From Diacronema lutheri (Eukaryota; Haptophyta; Pavlovophyceae; Pavlovales; Pavlovaceae): a stretch of 64,000 nt of DNA. The notes beneath the pieces are model-generated. The model did not search any database. It had not been told where the DNA came from and saw nothing but the letters and a program-made list of their open reading frames with translations. Below are positions 21,284 through 30,124 of the stretch, piece by piece (position 1 is the stretch's first letter; each line of letters starts with the position of its first letter). Where the stretch lies: positions 1 through 64,000 of the forward strand of contig JAGTXO010000009.1 of assembly GCA_019448385.1 (NCBI GenBank), written 5' to 3'. Position numbers and translations under genes: made by a program.

Positions 21284-21431
21284 CAATTGACATTCGGCCT
21301 GCGGTGCGCATCTCGGCGCATCGCCGCGCAGTGGTCCGGTTGTGGGACGAGGGACGGGCGCACATGTGCGCCACGTCCATCCTCGCCTGCGCCCACAGCG
21401 AGAACGCAAGTACACGACAAGCAACAAAAGG

Positions 21432-21503
21432 TGAGGCGACAAGGAATCGAACCTCGGACCTGACGAACTGGAGTCGCCTGCTCTACCCCTGAGCTACCAC
21501 CCC
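21432..21503 (-). tRNA. tRNA-Trp(CCA)
   Basis: Reads on the minus strand from G at 21503 to the discriminator A at 21432 (72 nt, no intron). The acceptor stem GGGGTGG pairs with TCGCCTC (two G-U pairs). The D stem GCTC/GAGC encloses the loop AGGGGTA. The anticodon stem GGCGA/TCGTC encloses the loop CTCCAGT with anticodon CCA. The T arm is CGAGG-TTCGATT-CCTTG, with B-box GGTTCGATTCC. CCA is not encoded in full (CC follows the discriminator), and a T4 run just downstream is a Pol III terminator. It lies between the methyltransferase and the 3' end of the glycosyltransferase gene. Confidence 0.95.
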
Positions 21504-21525
21504 GGTTCTCCCAGCAAGACGAAAA

Positions 21526-24500
21526 TCAGCTTACGTATAAGGGCGAACCCGAGTCTCTCGGGGCTACCTCGTCGTTGCAATAGAGCGCGAGCATCGCGTC
21601 CTCGGCGCGCGCGAGGAGCACGTGCCGCGCGCAGCCCGCGTGCGCGCGCGGGTCGTCGAGCGCGCTAAATCGGCCGGCTGCCGACAGATCGACGCGCCAC
21701 ACGACGCGCAGCGCGTCGACACCGGCGGGTGGTGCATTCGCCTGCTGCCGGCCGCCCTCGCACGCGCCGATGCAGAGCTCGAGCGCGTGCAGCGCGAGCA
21801 CGCCGTCGTGCGAGAGGGAGAGCGCGGGCAGCGCGGGCCAGCGTAACGGAGCGTCGGCGAGCGCAAGCACGTAGAGGCGCACGGCGGACGCGTCGGTCGG
21901 CGACTCGCCAGCCCAGAGCGCGAGCCCGCCGTCGCCCTGCAGCTCGAAGAAGCAGCGGCGCATACTCGCCGGCCGGCGCGCGTACTCGCTGACGCGCTCG
22001 CGCTGCGCGGGCGAAAGCCACGCCGCCGCGTCCCACACCGCCGCGCCGCCCTCGCGCCGCGCGCGCGGCTCGACGCACCGCATGTATGATCGCGCTGGCA
22101 GGCCGGTGGTCGTGGGCTCGTCGGCGGACGGCAGCCGGTCGTAGCCGAGCGGCCGAACGCGCCCGTGCGCCTGTCGCACCGCCGGCTCCTCGCGCAGCGC
22201 GAGCAGCCACGGCGGCGACGGCGCCGCCACCGCCGCCGCGCCGGCCGCCGCGGGCGGCGCGCGCAGCTGCGCGGCGCGCTCGGCGGCGAGCGTGCCCACC
22301 GCCTCGCGCGCGCCGAGCACGCGCGTGCCCGGCTCGGCCGCCGCGCTGCCGAGCACGCGGCCGAGCGCCGCTTCGAGCTCGGCACGCGCGCGCGCGACGG
22401 CCTCGGTGTGGTTGAGCACGCGCGCGCCAGTGTGCGAGAGCGGCACGAAGGGCGGCCGCGCGCCGAGCTCGAGCGCCGCGGCGAGGAGCGCAGCGGCGAG
22501 CGGCTCGCGCGGCGCGGCGCCGACGAGGAGCGTGTGCGCCGCCGGCGGCACGTCGCCGCGCGCCAGCTCCGCCGCCGCGTCTGGCCCGAGCGCGACCGCA
22601 CGCGCAAGGGCGGCCGCGCGCTCGGCGGGCGGCTCCGGCTCGACGACGAGCCGCGCATCGTCGGCGCGCAGCGCGCCGTCGAGCGAGCGGTGCGGGACGG
22701 CGCGGAGCGAGCCGAGCAAACCGCCCGCGCGGTGCAGCAGCGCGTAGCCCACTGCATCGTCGAGCAGCGCGGGCGCGTGCGGGTGCGCGCGCGCCGCGTC
22801 GATCTGCGGGTAGTCGGCCGCCAGCTCCTCGGCCGCACGCGACACCGACGCGTAGGCGAGCTCGTAACACGGGTGGTGCCAGCGCCAGGCGAGGAGACTC
22901 CATTGCGCCGAGAGCGGCAGCTCGTGCAGCGCGTCCGACGGGCCGAGCAGCAGCAGCGCGCGCGGGATGGCGCGCGTGCCCTCACCGCCCTCACCGCCTC
23001 CACCGCCTCCACCGCCCTCACCGCCTCCACCGCCCACGGGCGCGCCGCCGCGCGTCTCGCAGCGCGCGTGCGCGCGCCACGTGTCCATCATGGCGGCGAG
23101 CTCGGCGCCGTCGCCGAGCAGCGGCAGCAGCCGCGCGCGCGCCTCCGCCTCAGGCGTGCGCGCGAGCGTCTCGCGCAGCAGCACGAGCAGCGACGAGACG
23201 GTCGCGCCCGGCGGGCCGAGCGCGTCGCGCAGCGGCGACGAGACGCTCAGCTCGACCGCGCTCGGCGAGGCGGGCGTACCGAAGAGGGCATACAGGAGCA
23301 CCCAGTGGCGCGGCGGCTCGATCACGCACTCGCGCCAGTCGACGAGGTGCGATGCCGATACGTTGCCAATCGGGCAGCACTCGAGCAGCGCGGGCGCGGC
23401 GCGTGGCCACTCGATCGACGGCGCGCGCGTCGACCAACGCAGCGGCTCGCCGCCCGGCTGGCGGAGGAGGTCGCGTAGCGCGGCGAAGTGGGCGAGCGAG
23501 TAGGCCACCTTGACGCGCGGCACGAGCAAGATCCGTCCGAGCCCGACGCTCCACAGATCGCGGCAGAAGAGGTCGCACTCCGAAGCGGCGCATTCGAGCG
23601 GCACGTTGCGCCGGAAGCGGAGGCCGCGCTCGACAAGCGCGTCCGCGCGGAACGCGACGAGGCCATTCCAGCAACCGAGCACGGGGAACGGCTCGGCGCG
23701 CGCGAACGCGTCGCGCGACGGCGCGTGCCGCACGTGCGGCGGCGCGTTGAGCAGCGCGTGGCCGAGAAGGTCGTGTGCTGCCCACTTGTCGTACAGCGAG
23801 AGGCCGCTCGTGTAGTCGACCGAGCACGCCATGTCCGCCGCGTAGGCCCACGCACGGGGTGCGCGCCGCTCGCCCTCGTCGCCGGCCTCGCTCGCGCCCT
23901 CGCGCGCGTCCGACTCGCCACCGCTCGGCTCGGCGCGCACGTGGTGCAGAAGCTCGAGCACGCCCCGCGCGCAGAAGTACACGTCGTTCAAGAAGAGCAC
24001 GTGGCTGTACGGCGCGCTGCCCGGCGTGCTCGCCTCGAGCAGCAGCGGACGGAGCGCCTCGTTGCGCAACTGCGCGAGGAAGGCGATCCGCCCGACGGGC
24101 CGGGGCCCCGTGTGCGCCGTCCACAGCCGCGCGCGCACACCGATCGCACCGAGCAGCTCAAAGAGGGGCAGCAGCATGGCTGACGTCAGGTCGCCCGAGT
24201 TGGACTCGAGCACCGAAACGAAGACGTTGTCCATCCGCTCGTTGCCCAGCGAGAGCACTAGCTTCACCAGCTCGCGGCCCCACCAGCCCTCCACCTTTGC
24301 ATTCTGGTGGAGCAGCGCGGCGACGAAGTAACGACCGCGCCGCAGCCCGCGCAGCTGGCCGGCGAGCGCCGGGTCGACCGGCGGCGCGGCGGCGAGCGGC
24401 GCGGCGCCTAGGTCGGCTGGCGAGAGCCCCGCCTCGCGCGCCCAGCGCGACCGCGCGAGCAGCTCGCGCAGCGTCGGCCGCTCGCCGAGGCCGAGGTCGG

Positions 24501-24888
24501 CGTCGTCGCACGACGGCAGCTCGGCCAAATACTGCAACTCGTCATCAACGAGGAGCGCGCGGCGCACGAGATCGAGCGGCGAGCGCGGCGCGGCGGCCGC
24601 TGCGGTCGGCCGATGCGCGCCCGCCGCGCGCAGCGCCGCCGCCGGCGGGCCCGAGCCACCGAGGAGGTCGTCGCGCAGCCGTGGCGACCGGTACAGCCAC
24701 GCGCCGACGGCGACGAGGTAGAGCGCGCCGGCGGCGGCGAGCACGCGCGCGCGGCGACGACGCGGCGGCAGTGCGTAGCCCAGTAGGCGCGCCGCCGCGC
24801 CGCCACCGCGCCCGCCGCCGTCGCTCGCGTGCGCGGGCCGCGCCGGCCCGCCCGACGGGCTGCCCAGCGCGCGCGCCGACCGCAGCAT
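21526..24888 (-). CDS. Large glycosyltransferase: CAP59/CMT1-like domain plus OCH1-like domain
   Basis: 1120 residues from ATG 24888, with a type II anchor (about 40-65, RARVLAAAGALYLVAVGAWLY). Domain 1 (about 195-470) matches cryptococcal mannosyltransferase CAP59/CMT1: VFVSVLESNSGDLTSAML, RIAFLAQLRNEALRPL, SHVLFLNDVYFCARGVLELL, CSVDYTSGLSLYDKW, VLGCWNGLVAFRADAL and ASECDLFCRDLWSVGLGRIL. Domain 2 (about 655-800) resembles the OCH1/Gly_transf_sug fold (HHPCYELAY, then LLDDAVGYALLHRAGGLL), but the DxD metal motif is replaced by GSL, so it is probably non-catalytic. A third C-terminal region (about 930-1120) is unrecognised. It is probably a Golgi enzyme of glycan or capsule-like polysaccharide synthesis. 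Its start lies 44 bp from the ClpR start. Confidence 0.8.
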   Translation of the reverse strand: MLRSARALGSPSGGPARPAHASDGGGRGGGAAARLLGYALPPRRRRARVLAAAGALYLVAVGAWLYRSPRLRDDLLGGSGPPAAALRAAGAHRPTAAAAAPRSPLDLVRRALLVDDELQYLAELPSCDDADLGLGERPTLRELLARSRWAREAGLSPADLGAAPLAAAPPVDPALAGQLRGLRRGRYFVAALLHQNAKVEGWWGRELVKLVLSLGNERMDNVFVSVLESNSGDLTSAMLLPLFELLGAIGVRARLWTAHTGPRPVGRIAFLAQLRNEALRPLLLEASTPGSAPYSHVLFLNDVYFCARGVLELLHHVRAEPSGGESDAREGASEAGDEGERRAPRAWAYAADMACSVDYTSGLSLYDKWAAHDLLGHALLNAPPHVRHAPSRDAFARAEPFPVLGCWNGLVAFRADALVERGLRFRRNVPLECAASECDLFCRDLWSVGLGRILLVPRVKVAYSLAHFAALRDLLRQPGGEPLRWSTRAPSIEWPRAAPALLECCPIGNVSASHLVDWRECVIEPPRHWVLLYALFGTPASPSAVELSVSSPLRDALGPPGATVSSLLVLLRETLARTPEAEARARLLPLLGDGAELAAMMDTWRAHARCETRGGAPVGGGGGEGGGGGGGGEGGEGTRAIPRALLLLGPSDALHELPLSAQWSLLAWRWHHPCYELAYASVSRAAEELAADYPQIDAARAHPHAPALLDDAVGYALLHRAGGLLGSLRAVPHRSLDGALRADDARLVVEPEPPAERAAALARAVALGPDAAAELARGDVPPAAHTLLVGAAPREPLAAALLAAALELGARPPFVPLSHTGARVLNHTEAVARARAELEAALGRVLGSAAAEPGTRVLGAREAVGTLAAERAAQLRAPPAAAGAAAVAAPSPPWLLALREEPAVRQAHGRVRPLGYDRLPSADEPTTTGLPARSYMRCVEPRARREGGAAVWDAAAWLSPAQRERVSEYARRPASMRRCFFELQGDGGLALWAGESPTDASAVRLYVLALADAPLRWPALPALSLSHDGVLALHALELCIGACEGGRQQANAPPAGVDALRVVWRVDLSAAGRFSALDDPRAHAGCARHVLLARAEDAMLALYCNDEVAPRDSGSPLYVS

Positions 24889-24932
24889 GGACTGGCCGCG
24901 CTTCCGCACGCGCGCTTCTCACGTTAGGGACG

Positions 24933-26090
24933 ATGGCGCCGCTGGAGAGGCTCGCGCTCCTCGCCGCGTTCGTCGCCCCGGCGGCGCGCTGCGTTTTGGC
25001 GGCGCCCGGCGGCGTGCGGGGGCTGTGGCGTGCGAGGGCAAGGTGCGCTCTGCGTCGCCGCCGCCGCGGCGCCGCCTCGCCGCTGCGCGCCGCCCGCGCC
25101 GCGCCGCTGTGCGCCGCGCGCCGCGCCGAGGGCGCGCCGCGCCGAGGGCGCGCCGCGCCGAGGGCGCGCCGCGCCGAGGGCGCGCCGCGCCGACGCACGT
25201 TGCGCCGACGCGTGCCGCGCCGCGCAGCTTGGTGCGCTCGGCGCCGAGGGCCGGTGGCACGCCAATGGTGCCGTTCAAGGTGCCCAACTCGGAGTTCTTC
25301 CAGTGGGTCGGCGTGTACGACCGGATGGCGCGCGAACGCATCCTGTTTGTCTCGCGGCCGCTCGACGACTCGACGACCAACAGCCTGATCGCCACGCTGC
25401 TCTTCCTCGAGAACGAGGACCGGAAGAAACCGGTCGATCTGTACATGAACGTGCCCGGTGCGCTCACCAAGTCGGGCTTCGCGCTCTACGACACGATGCG
25501 CACGATGGCCTACCCTATCGGCACGGTCAATCTCGGGCTGTGCGCGCACATGGGCGCGTTCCTCTGCGCGGCGGGGAGCAAAGGGCGGCGCTCGACGCTG
25601 CCAAACTCGCGCTACGTGCTGTGCTCGCCCGCCATGGTGATGGCCGCCGGCGCCGAGACGCCCATCATGCAGGCCGAGGACCTCTCTCGCGAGGTGCGCG
25701 AAGTGATGCGTGACCGCGAGCGGCTCGTCGGCGCATACGCGCAGCTGTGCGGCCAGCCGGCTGAGGTGGTGCGCCGCGTGCTGCTGCGCGACACCTACTT
25801 CGACGCGGAGGAGGCCAAGGCGTTTGGCCTCGTGGACAACGTGCTGATGCCCAAGGCCGCGAAGGCGAAGGCGAGGGGGGACTCGGTGCGCGGCGTCGTG
25901 CGCGCCGCCGCCCGGGCGCGCGCGCGGGGGCGACTCACGCGCGTGGCGCCGTGGCGTGCCGCCGCGCACCGCGCAGTCAGACTTTGGCGCCTTCAACAGC
26001 AAGGCGGGCACCGTGAGCGTTGAGCGCGCGCGGAGCGGCGACGGCGAGGGGCGCGGCAACGGTGGTGATGCTCGCGAGCAGCCCATGTGA
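24933..26090 (+). CDS. ClpR-like (non-catalytic ClpP family) plastid protease subunit
   Basis: Exons 24933-25042, 25228-25885 and 25977-26090 give 293 aa. The N-terminal signal peptide MAPLERLALLAAFVAPAARC suggests entry to a complex plastid via the ER. The ClpP fold is clear: RILFVSRPLDDSTTNSLIATLLFLENED, PVDLYMNVPG, MAYPIGTVNLGL and AFGLVDNVLMPK. The nucleophile Ser of the ASMG motif is replaced by His (CAHMGAFLCAAGSKGRR). The catalytic His of the next strand is replaced in LPNSRYVLCSP. Hence it is a ClpR-type structural subunit, as in plastid and cyanobacterial Clp cores. Exon 3 gives an acidic tail in place of an Arg-rich read-through, supporting the last intron. Confidence 0.85.
25123..25186 (+). 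repeat. 16-bp tandem repeat (x4) inside ClpR intron 1
   Basis: The unit GCGCCGAGGGCGCGCC is repeated four times with no mismatch seen, between the donor at 25043 and the acceptor at 25227. The array is palindromic in part (GGCGCGCC) and is followed by diverged GCCGACGC units. It lies wholly in the predicted intron. Confidence 0.85.
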
Positions 26091-26258
26091 CGGCTTTTTT
26101 CCAGTGCCAGCCTCCTGGCGTTGAGCCTGCAGCGCCGGAAAAGAGCGAGGGCCGAGGACAGGGTGGACAAGGTTGATGAGTTGCGAGTCTTGCGACGAGC
26201 GACGAGCCGACGACTGGAAGAACAAAAGTGGGCGGATTTGAGATTTCCCGCCGGAATC

Positions 26259-26903
26259 ATGTCGACAGCTCGGCGCTTCGCCTCGGAGTGCCGGGCGGCC
26301 ATCGCGCTGTCGCTCAGAGTGAGAGCCACTGGCGCATGCGTGCATTACAAGCACGACGGGGCACGCTTTGCGCAGCCGCAGACGCTCAAGCTGACGGTCG
26401 GCGAGGAGTACACTGTCCGGCTGTCGGTCAACGGCGAGAGCTCCCCGGCGGTCATCGGCGCCGACCTCGGCGGCGTCAAGCTGCACCTGACGCAGGTGGA
26501 CGAGCGGGGCCAGCTGGCGATCGGCTACTGGATCGCTGATTGCGTGCGAAAGACGCGCGATGGCACGCGCGACGAATTGCTGCTCACCGTGCAGATCCGG
26601 ACGGCCGATGGCTTCAAGCGCTCTGCCGTCTTCCCGCTCCAAGCGAAGGTGTACGAGGCGCCCAAGTCCGTGCGCGTGGCGCACCGCGCGCTCAACGGTG
26701 GCGATCAGCTCGGCCAGCTCGGCTTTGAGATGGTCTGGGACCAGCTCTTGCCGTTCTCGCCGCTCGCGCACGCACACGACGTGCGCTTTTCGCGCCGAGC
26801 GTCGTCCGCCCTCCTCGCAGAGGCGCGCGTGTCGGCCGCGGCCGCCGAGAAGCTGGCGGCGTCGCAGCCGCCGTCGGCCCTCGACGTGGCCTCGGCCGCG
26901 TGA
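26259..26903 (+). CDS. CNRIP1: CNRIP1-like protein (CB1 cannabinoid receptor-interacting protein 1 family)
   Basis: 214 residues from ATG 26259. The N-terminal half matches the CNRIP1 family: IALSLRVRATGACVHYKHDG (compare the family's SIALRIQPxxGPVFYKVDG), ARFAQPQTLKLTVGEEYTVRL, then a glycine-turn region GADLGGVKLHLTQVDE and GLGFEMVW-like LGQLGFEMVW. In animals the family is a small beta-sandwich that binds the receptor tail. Its homologues in protists have no known ligand, so only family membership is claimed. The C-terminal 50 residues are Ala-rich and unrelated. A frame opening at 26121 extends it by 46 residues without support. It follows ClpR in the same direction, with 168 bp between. 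Confidence 0.75.
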   Translation: MSTARRFASECRAAIALSLRVRATGACVHYKHDGARFAQPQTLKLTVGEEYTVRLSVNGESSPAVIGADLGGVKLHLTQVDERGQLAIGYWIADCVRKTRDGTRDELLLTVQIRTADGFKRSAVFPLQAKVYEAPKSVRVAHRALNGGDQLGQLGFEMVWDQLLPFSPLAHAHDVRFSRRASSALLAEARVSAAAAEKLAASQPPSALDVASAA

Positions 26904-26991
26904 GCTCGCGCTTCAGAGCAGTGACTGGGACTGAGGGTCCACCTCCGGAAAGGAAATTCATCCGGGCCTGCGCGCGCACTCGCTGGCCGCA

Positions 26992-27759
26992 TCAGCGCCT
27001 CGCCTCTGGCACGGCGTAAACGTTGTACTTGACGCCCGCGCGCGACGCGACGTATCGAAATGCAGTCATGCCGTGCTCCGCGCACGTGCCCTGCGTGACG
27101 CCGTGCCGCTGCGCGACCTTCCACAGCGATGGCGGCAGGCAAATCTGCGAGCAGAGACCGACGGCATCCCCGTCGAGCGCCATCGCGTCCGTAAGCGCGT
27201 TGTCCGAGCAGCGATACTCCGTTTGGCCTGCCGGCGGACACGGCTCGAATGCGGATGCGCCCGCCGCGGAGAGCGGCAGCTGTGTGAGCGCCGGCTTGCC
27301 GTCGGTCCACGCGCAGCTCGTCTCGTTGCGCAGCTCACAGCACCAGCCCGTGAGCACGTCCTTGGCCGACTTGGGCGGCTTGTGCTCCTTCTCGCACCAA
27401 TTGCGGCATGCCTTTGCTGTGATGGCACCCTTGCTCGGCGGCGGCATCTCCTCGCGCGTGCGCTCGCGTGCGCACATGTATGCGAGAATGGCGTGCGCCG
27501 AGGGCGGGTTGGCCTCTTGGTACGTGGCGAGCGTCTCGGCGGGTACGGTGCCCCACTCGCCGCATTCGCGCGGCGCCTGCCCGAGGGTTTGGCCGAGCAT
27601 GGCCGTCGCCGCGCTCACGTCGGGTGGACCCGCATCGGCGCCGTGCGCGCCGCCCATGGCACCAGAGCGCCAGCCGCCCGCCAGAAGGAGGATCAGGCCG
27701 GCACCGGTCGCGCAAACGGTTGCGCCGGCGAACGCGAGAAGCGTGCGCTTGCTCGGCAT
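26992..27759 (-). CDS. Cys-rich type II membrane protein, paralog A
   Basis: 255 residues from ATG 27759. A single membrane segment near the N-terminus (about residues 7-27, LLAFAGATVCATGAGLILLL) precedes a lumenal or extracellular Cys-rich region. Module 1 has ACRNWCEKEH, then GWCCELRNETSCAWTDGK (pattern CxxWC...WCC...CxW). Module 2 has YRCSDNAL, then LCSQICLPPSLWKVAQRHGV, GTCAEHG and SRAGVKYNVYAVP. The same two modules occur in the next gene (28132-29460), so the two arose by tandem duplication. I do not recognise the family. The conserved even spacing of Cys suggests disulfide-bonded domains. Confidence 0.7.
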   Translation of the reverse strand: MPSKRTLLAFAGATVCATGAGLILLLAGGWRSGAMGGAHGADAGPPDVSAATAMLGQTLGQAPRECGEWGTVPAETLATYQEANPPSAHAILAYMCARERTREEMPPPSKGAITAKACRNWCEKEHKPPKSAKDVLTGWCCELRNETSCAWTDGKPALTQLPLSAAGASAFEPCPPAGQTEYRCSDNALTDAMALDGDAVGLCSQICLPPSLWKVAQRHGVTQGTCAEHGMTAFRYVASRAGVKYNVYAVPEARR

Positions 27760-28131
27760 GGCCCTCGCGCCTGCCTGTCGACGCACGAGGAAACCGCCGT
27801 CCTGCGAGATTGGGGTGAACCGCTCAGTTTTTGATTGGGACGGACTGCGCCCGGCTGACTGGGGGCCCATCGCTGAGACTTCAGACTTCAGAGGGCATGC
27901 TCTGTGGCGCTCGCTCGCCGCCAGACAACCATCGTCCATCACATCATGCTGTGCCGTGTGGTGTGCAACGAGAGCTTCGCGCTCGTGAAGGGGAAAAGGA
28001 TGGGGAAAAGGGCGGGCTAGCCATCCGATGGCACACCATTCCGCGCGTCGTGCTCGTCGCCGGCCATCGGCAGCGTGCAGCTCCAGGCGGGCTAGCCGTG
28101 GGGGCACTGGGCGTGGCGCGCACTCGTACGC
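27760..28131. other. Spacer between the two Cys-rich paralogs
   Basis: 372 bp upstream of paralog A and downstream of paralog B (both on the minus strand). It must hold the promoter of paralog A and the 3' end of paralog B. The G+C content appears lower than the genes around it, with A-rich stretches near 27990-28015. No further gene is seen. Confidence 0.5.
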
Positions 28132-29460
28132 TCAGCACACGAGCGTGTCGCCGCCACCACCCTCGTCCGGCTTGTCGGCCGGGCAGTCGTAGAGCGCGGA
28201 CGCGTTGGTCGTCGGGCACGTGCAGTTGTAAATGTTGTACGGCACGCCCGCGTACTTGCGCGCGGCGACGAAGACGTTGCAGCCGTTCTCCTTGCACTTG
28301 GCGCGCTGCACGCCGCGCTTCGCCGCCGGCCCCCAGAAGGCGGTCGGCAGGCAGATCTGCGAGCAGCTGTTGGGCCAGTCGCCGCCAAAGTTTGCTGCGT
28401 TGTCCGCCTTGCGCCCGCTCTCGGTGTCGCACTGGTACTCCTCGGTTGGCGAGAAAGCGGGCGCGCCGACGCGCGCGCCCATCGCACCCATCACAGCGAG
28501 CAGCGCCGGCGACGGCGGCGCGTGGTTCGGGTCGACGCGCAGGCCGAGCGGCTCGCCGAGCTGCTCAGGCCAGCGGTCCGTGCTGCCGTCCGCGTCGGCC
28601 GACATGTCGCCGCTTGACGAGCCGAGCATGGACGCGCGGCTCGGCGTGGGCTTCTTGGCGTACCAGTCAAAGGTTGCGTCCGTCTCCGAAGGCCGGTTCT
28701 CGTTGCGGCAGCCCGAGTAGAGCTCGCACGACGAGCGCCCGCACGCTTGCTCGCGCATGGAGAAGGCGAACGTGTCGCACGCGCTCGCGGTGATCGTGGA
28801 GAGGCAGAGCTGCGAGCACGCGTTGAGCGTCGGCGCCTTGTACGCGCCGAGCAGCCCCGCGCGGCTGCCGCGCTTGCACTTGCCCTGCTTGGGCTCGAAC
28901 TCGCCCGCGAACGAGCACGCTTCGTAGGCGAGCGGCTTGACGCACACGCCGCCCTGCATGACGCACTTGGCCTGCGTGTACACGCGCATGCCGTTGGACC
29001 ACGTGCACTCGCCACCCGAGCGGGACGACGGGGTCCACTGGCAGCACCACTTGCCCTGCACCGCCTGCGACGCGTTGTGCTGCGAGTCGCACCATGTCTT
29101 GCACACCTCCTTGGTGATCTCGCCGCTCACGGTGCGCTTGTTGAGCTTGTCCTCGGTGGTGCCGTCGGCGCACTGCCAGCCGAGGCCGCTCGTGTCCACG
29201 TCCATGCCGCGCAGCTTCTCCTCGAACGAGTCGGTCGGCCAGCCGCCGCACGAGATGCCCGAGTCGGCGGGAAGCCACGAGAGCGAGCCGTTGCCGGCCT
29301 TGGGCTGCGCGGGCGACTCGGCGAGGTTGAACGACGGGAGCGCGCCATCAAAGGCGCCGGTGCCGGACGCGGCCGTGCCGAGGAAGACGAGGACGCAGGC
29401 GACCGTCGCCGCAGCGACGAACGCCAGCGCGTAGCGGCGGATCGCGGTCGTGCTCGACAT
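28132..29460 (-). CDS. Cys-rich type II membrane protein, paralog B
   Basis: 442 residues from ATG 29460. An N-terminal anchor (about residues 10-32, YALAFVAAATVACVLVFLG) is followed by module 1 (VCKTWCDSQHN, GKWCCQWTPSS, ECTWSNGM). A middle insertion with paired Cys (ACSQLCLSTITASACDTFAF, GRSSCELYSGC) resembles a PAN/apple-type domain. Module 2 then has NSCSQICLPTAFWGPAAKRGV, CKENGCNVFVAARKYAGVPYN. Paralog A lacks the middle insertion. The signature CSQICLPxxxW...GV...C...G...AGVxYNxY joins the pair. Probably a Golgi or surface protein; the function is unknown. Confidence 0.72.
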   Translation of the reverse strand: MSSTTAIRRYALAFVAAATVACVLVFLGTAASGTGAFDGALPSFNLAESPAQPKAGNGSLSWLPADSGISCGGWPTDSFEEKLRGMDVDTSGLGWQCADGTTEDKLNKRTVSGEITKEVCKTWCDSQHNASQAVQGKWCCQWTPSSRSGGECTWSNGMRVYTQAKCVMQGGVCVKPLAYEACSFAGEFEPKQGKCKRGSRAGLLGAYKAPTLNACSQLCLSTITASACDTFAFSMREQACGRSSCELYSGCRNENRPSETDATFDWYAKKPTPSRASMLGSSSGDMSADADGSTDRWPEQLGEPLGLRVDPNHAPPSPALLAVMGAMGARVGAPAFSPTEEYQCDTESGRKADNAANFGGDWPNSCSQICLPTAFWGPAAKRGVQRAKCKENGCNVFVAARKYAGVPYNIYNCTCPTTNASALYDCPADKPDEGGGGDTLVC

Positions 29461-29557
29461 GTGGATGTGGATGAGCGCCAGCGTCGGATTTCGGATCGCA
29501 GGCCGTGAAAGTTGAGCGGACGACGGACAGAACAAAAAATAATACCCATGCCTCCAT

Positions 29558-29619
29558 AATACTAACGACGCTTACAGGCGGGTCAGCAGGAGGGGCGCGC
29601 ACGGGGCCGAGGCTGGACA
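29558..29619 (-). repeat. 62-bp direct repeat, copy 1
   Basis: Identical to 29788-29849 over 62 bp, starting AATACTAACGACGCTTACAG. It lies about 100 bp upstream of the start of paralog B. Read on the minus strand (toward that gene) it ends AAGCGTCGTTAGTATT. A diverged third copy of the same end, in the same orientation relative to its downstream gene, is at about 37571-37607. Confidence 0.85.
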
Positions 29620-29787
29620 AACGGAGCGAGCGAAAGGGCGCACGCAACATCAGGCCGAAATCAGGGCGTCGACCCTGTGCACGCCGGCAGCGGGAACGGC
29701 CGGGACGGCAAGGACGTGGCAGGACGCGTTATGGGCGGACACCCACACACGCCTAGCCACCCCTCGCCGGCCCCCGCCGGCCGCCGC

Positions 29788-29849
29788 AATACTAACGACG
29801 CTTACAGGCGGGTCAGCAGGAGGGGCGCGCACGGGGCCGAGGCTGGACA
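29788..29849 (-). repeat. 62-bp direct repeat, copy 2
   Basis: Identical copy of 29558-29619, in the same orientation. It contains TACTAAC followed 8 bp later by TTACAG, which looks like a branch point plus 3' splice site when read on the plus strand, although no gene runs across it. Confidence 0.85.
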
Positions 29850-30124
29850 TAATCGGCTGGAGTCGACGCAGCCTGAGAGAGGAAGCTGAACACAGAGGAT
29901 CAGTCACGCCGGCCGCGACGTCTCTGAGCCGTCTCTGAGCAGTATGTGGGCCGCGTGTATGCTCGCAATCTGTCCGTGGGTGAGGTGCGCTAGCTGCGCC
30001 CATGTCACCGAAAGGTTTCTGGGGCTGGAAAGGGAGAACGGCGACCTGGAAGGTTCTCGGAAGCGAGAACCGAAGCGTTACACTTTTCAGTTTTCACTTC
30101 CAAGTCCTAGGAAGGGGGCCAAGC

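Larger units (their letters stand above)
29461..30124. promoter_or_regulatory. Divergent promoter region between Cys-rich paralog B and the NEK-like kinase
   Basis: 664 bp, the longest non-coding gap outside the subtelomere. It holds two perfect 62-bp direct repeats (29558-29619 and 29788-29849) separated by 168 bp. An AT-richer stretch at 29530-29565 (ACAAAAAATAATACC) lies just upstream of paralog B. A second AT-richer stretch, around 30070-30100, lies before the kinase start. The small frames here carry no recognisable domain. Confidence 0.6.

Noticed and set aside
29558-29849. Introner or transposon ends in the 62-bp repeats
   Set aside because: No target-site duplication or terminal inverted repeats could be seen and no gene is interrupted, so I kept it as a repeat element of unknown type.
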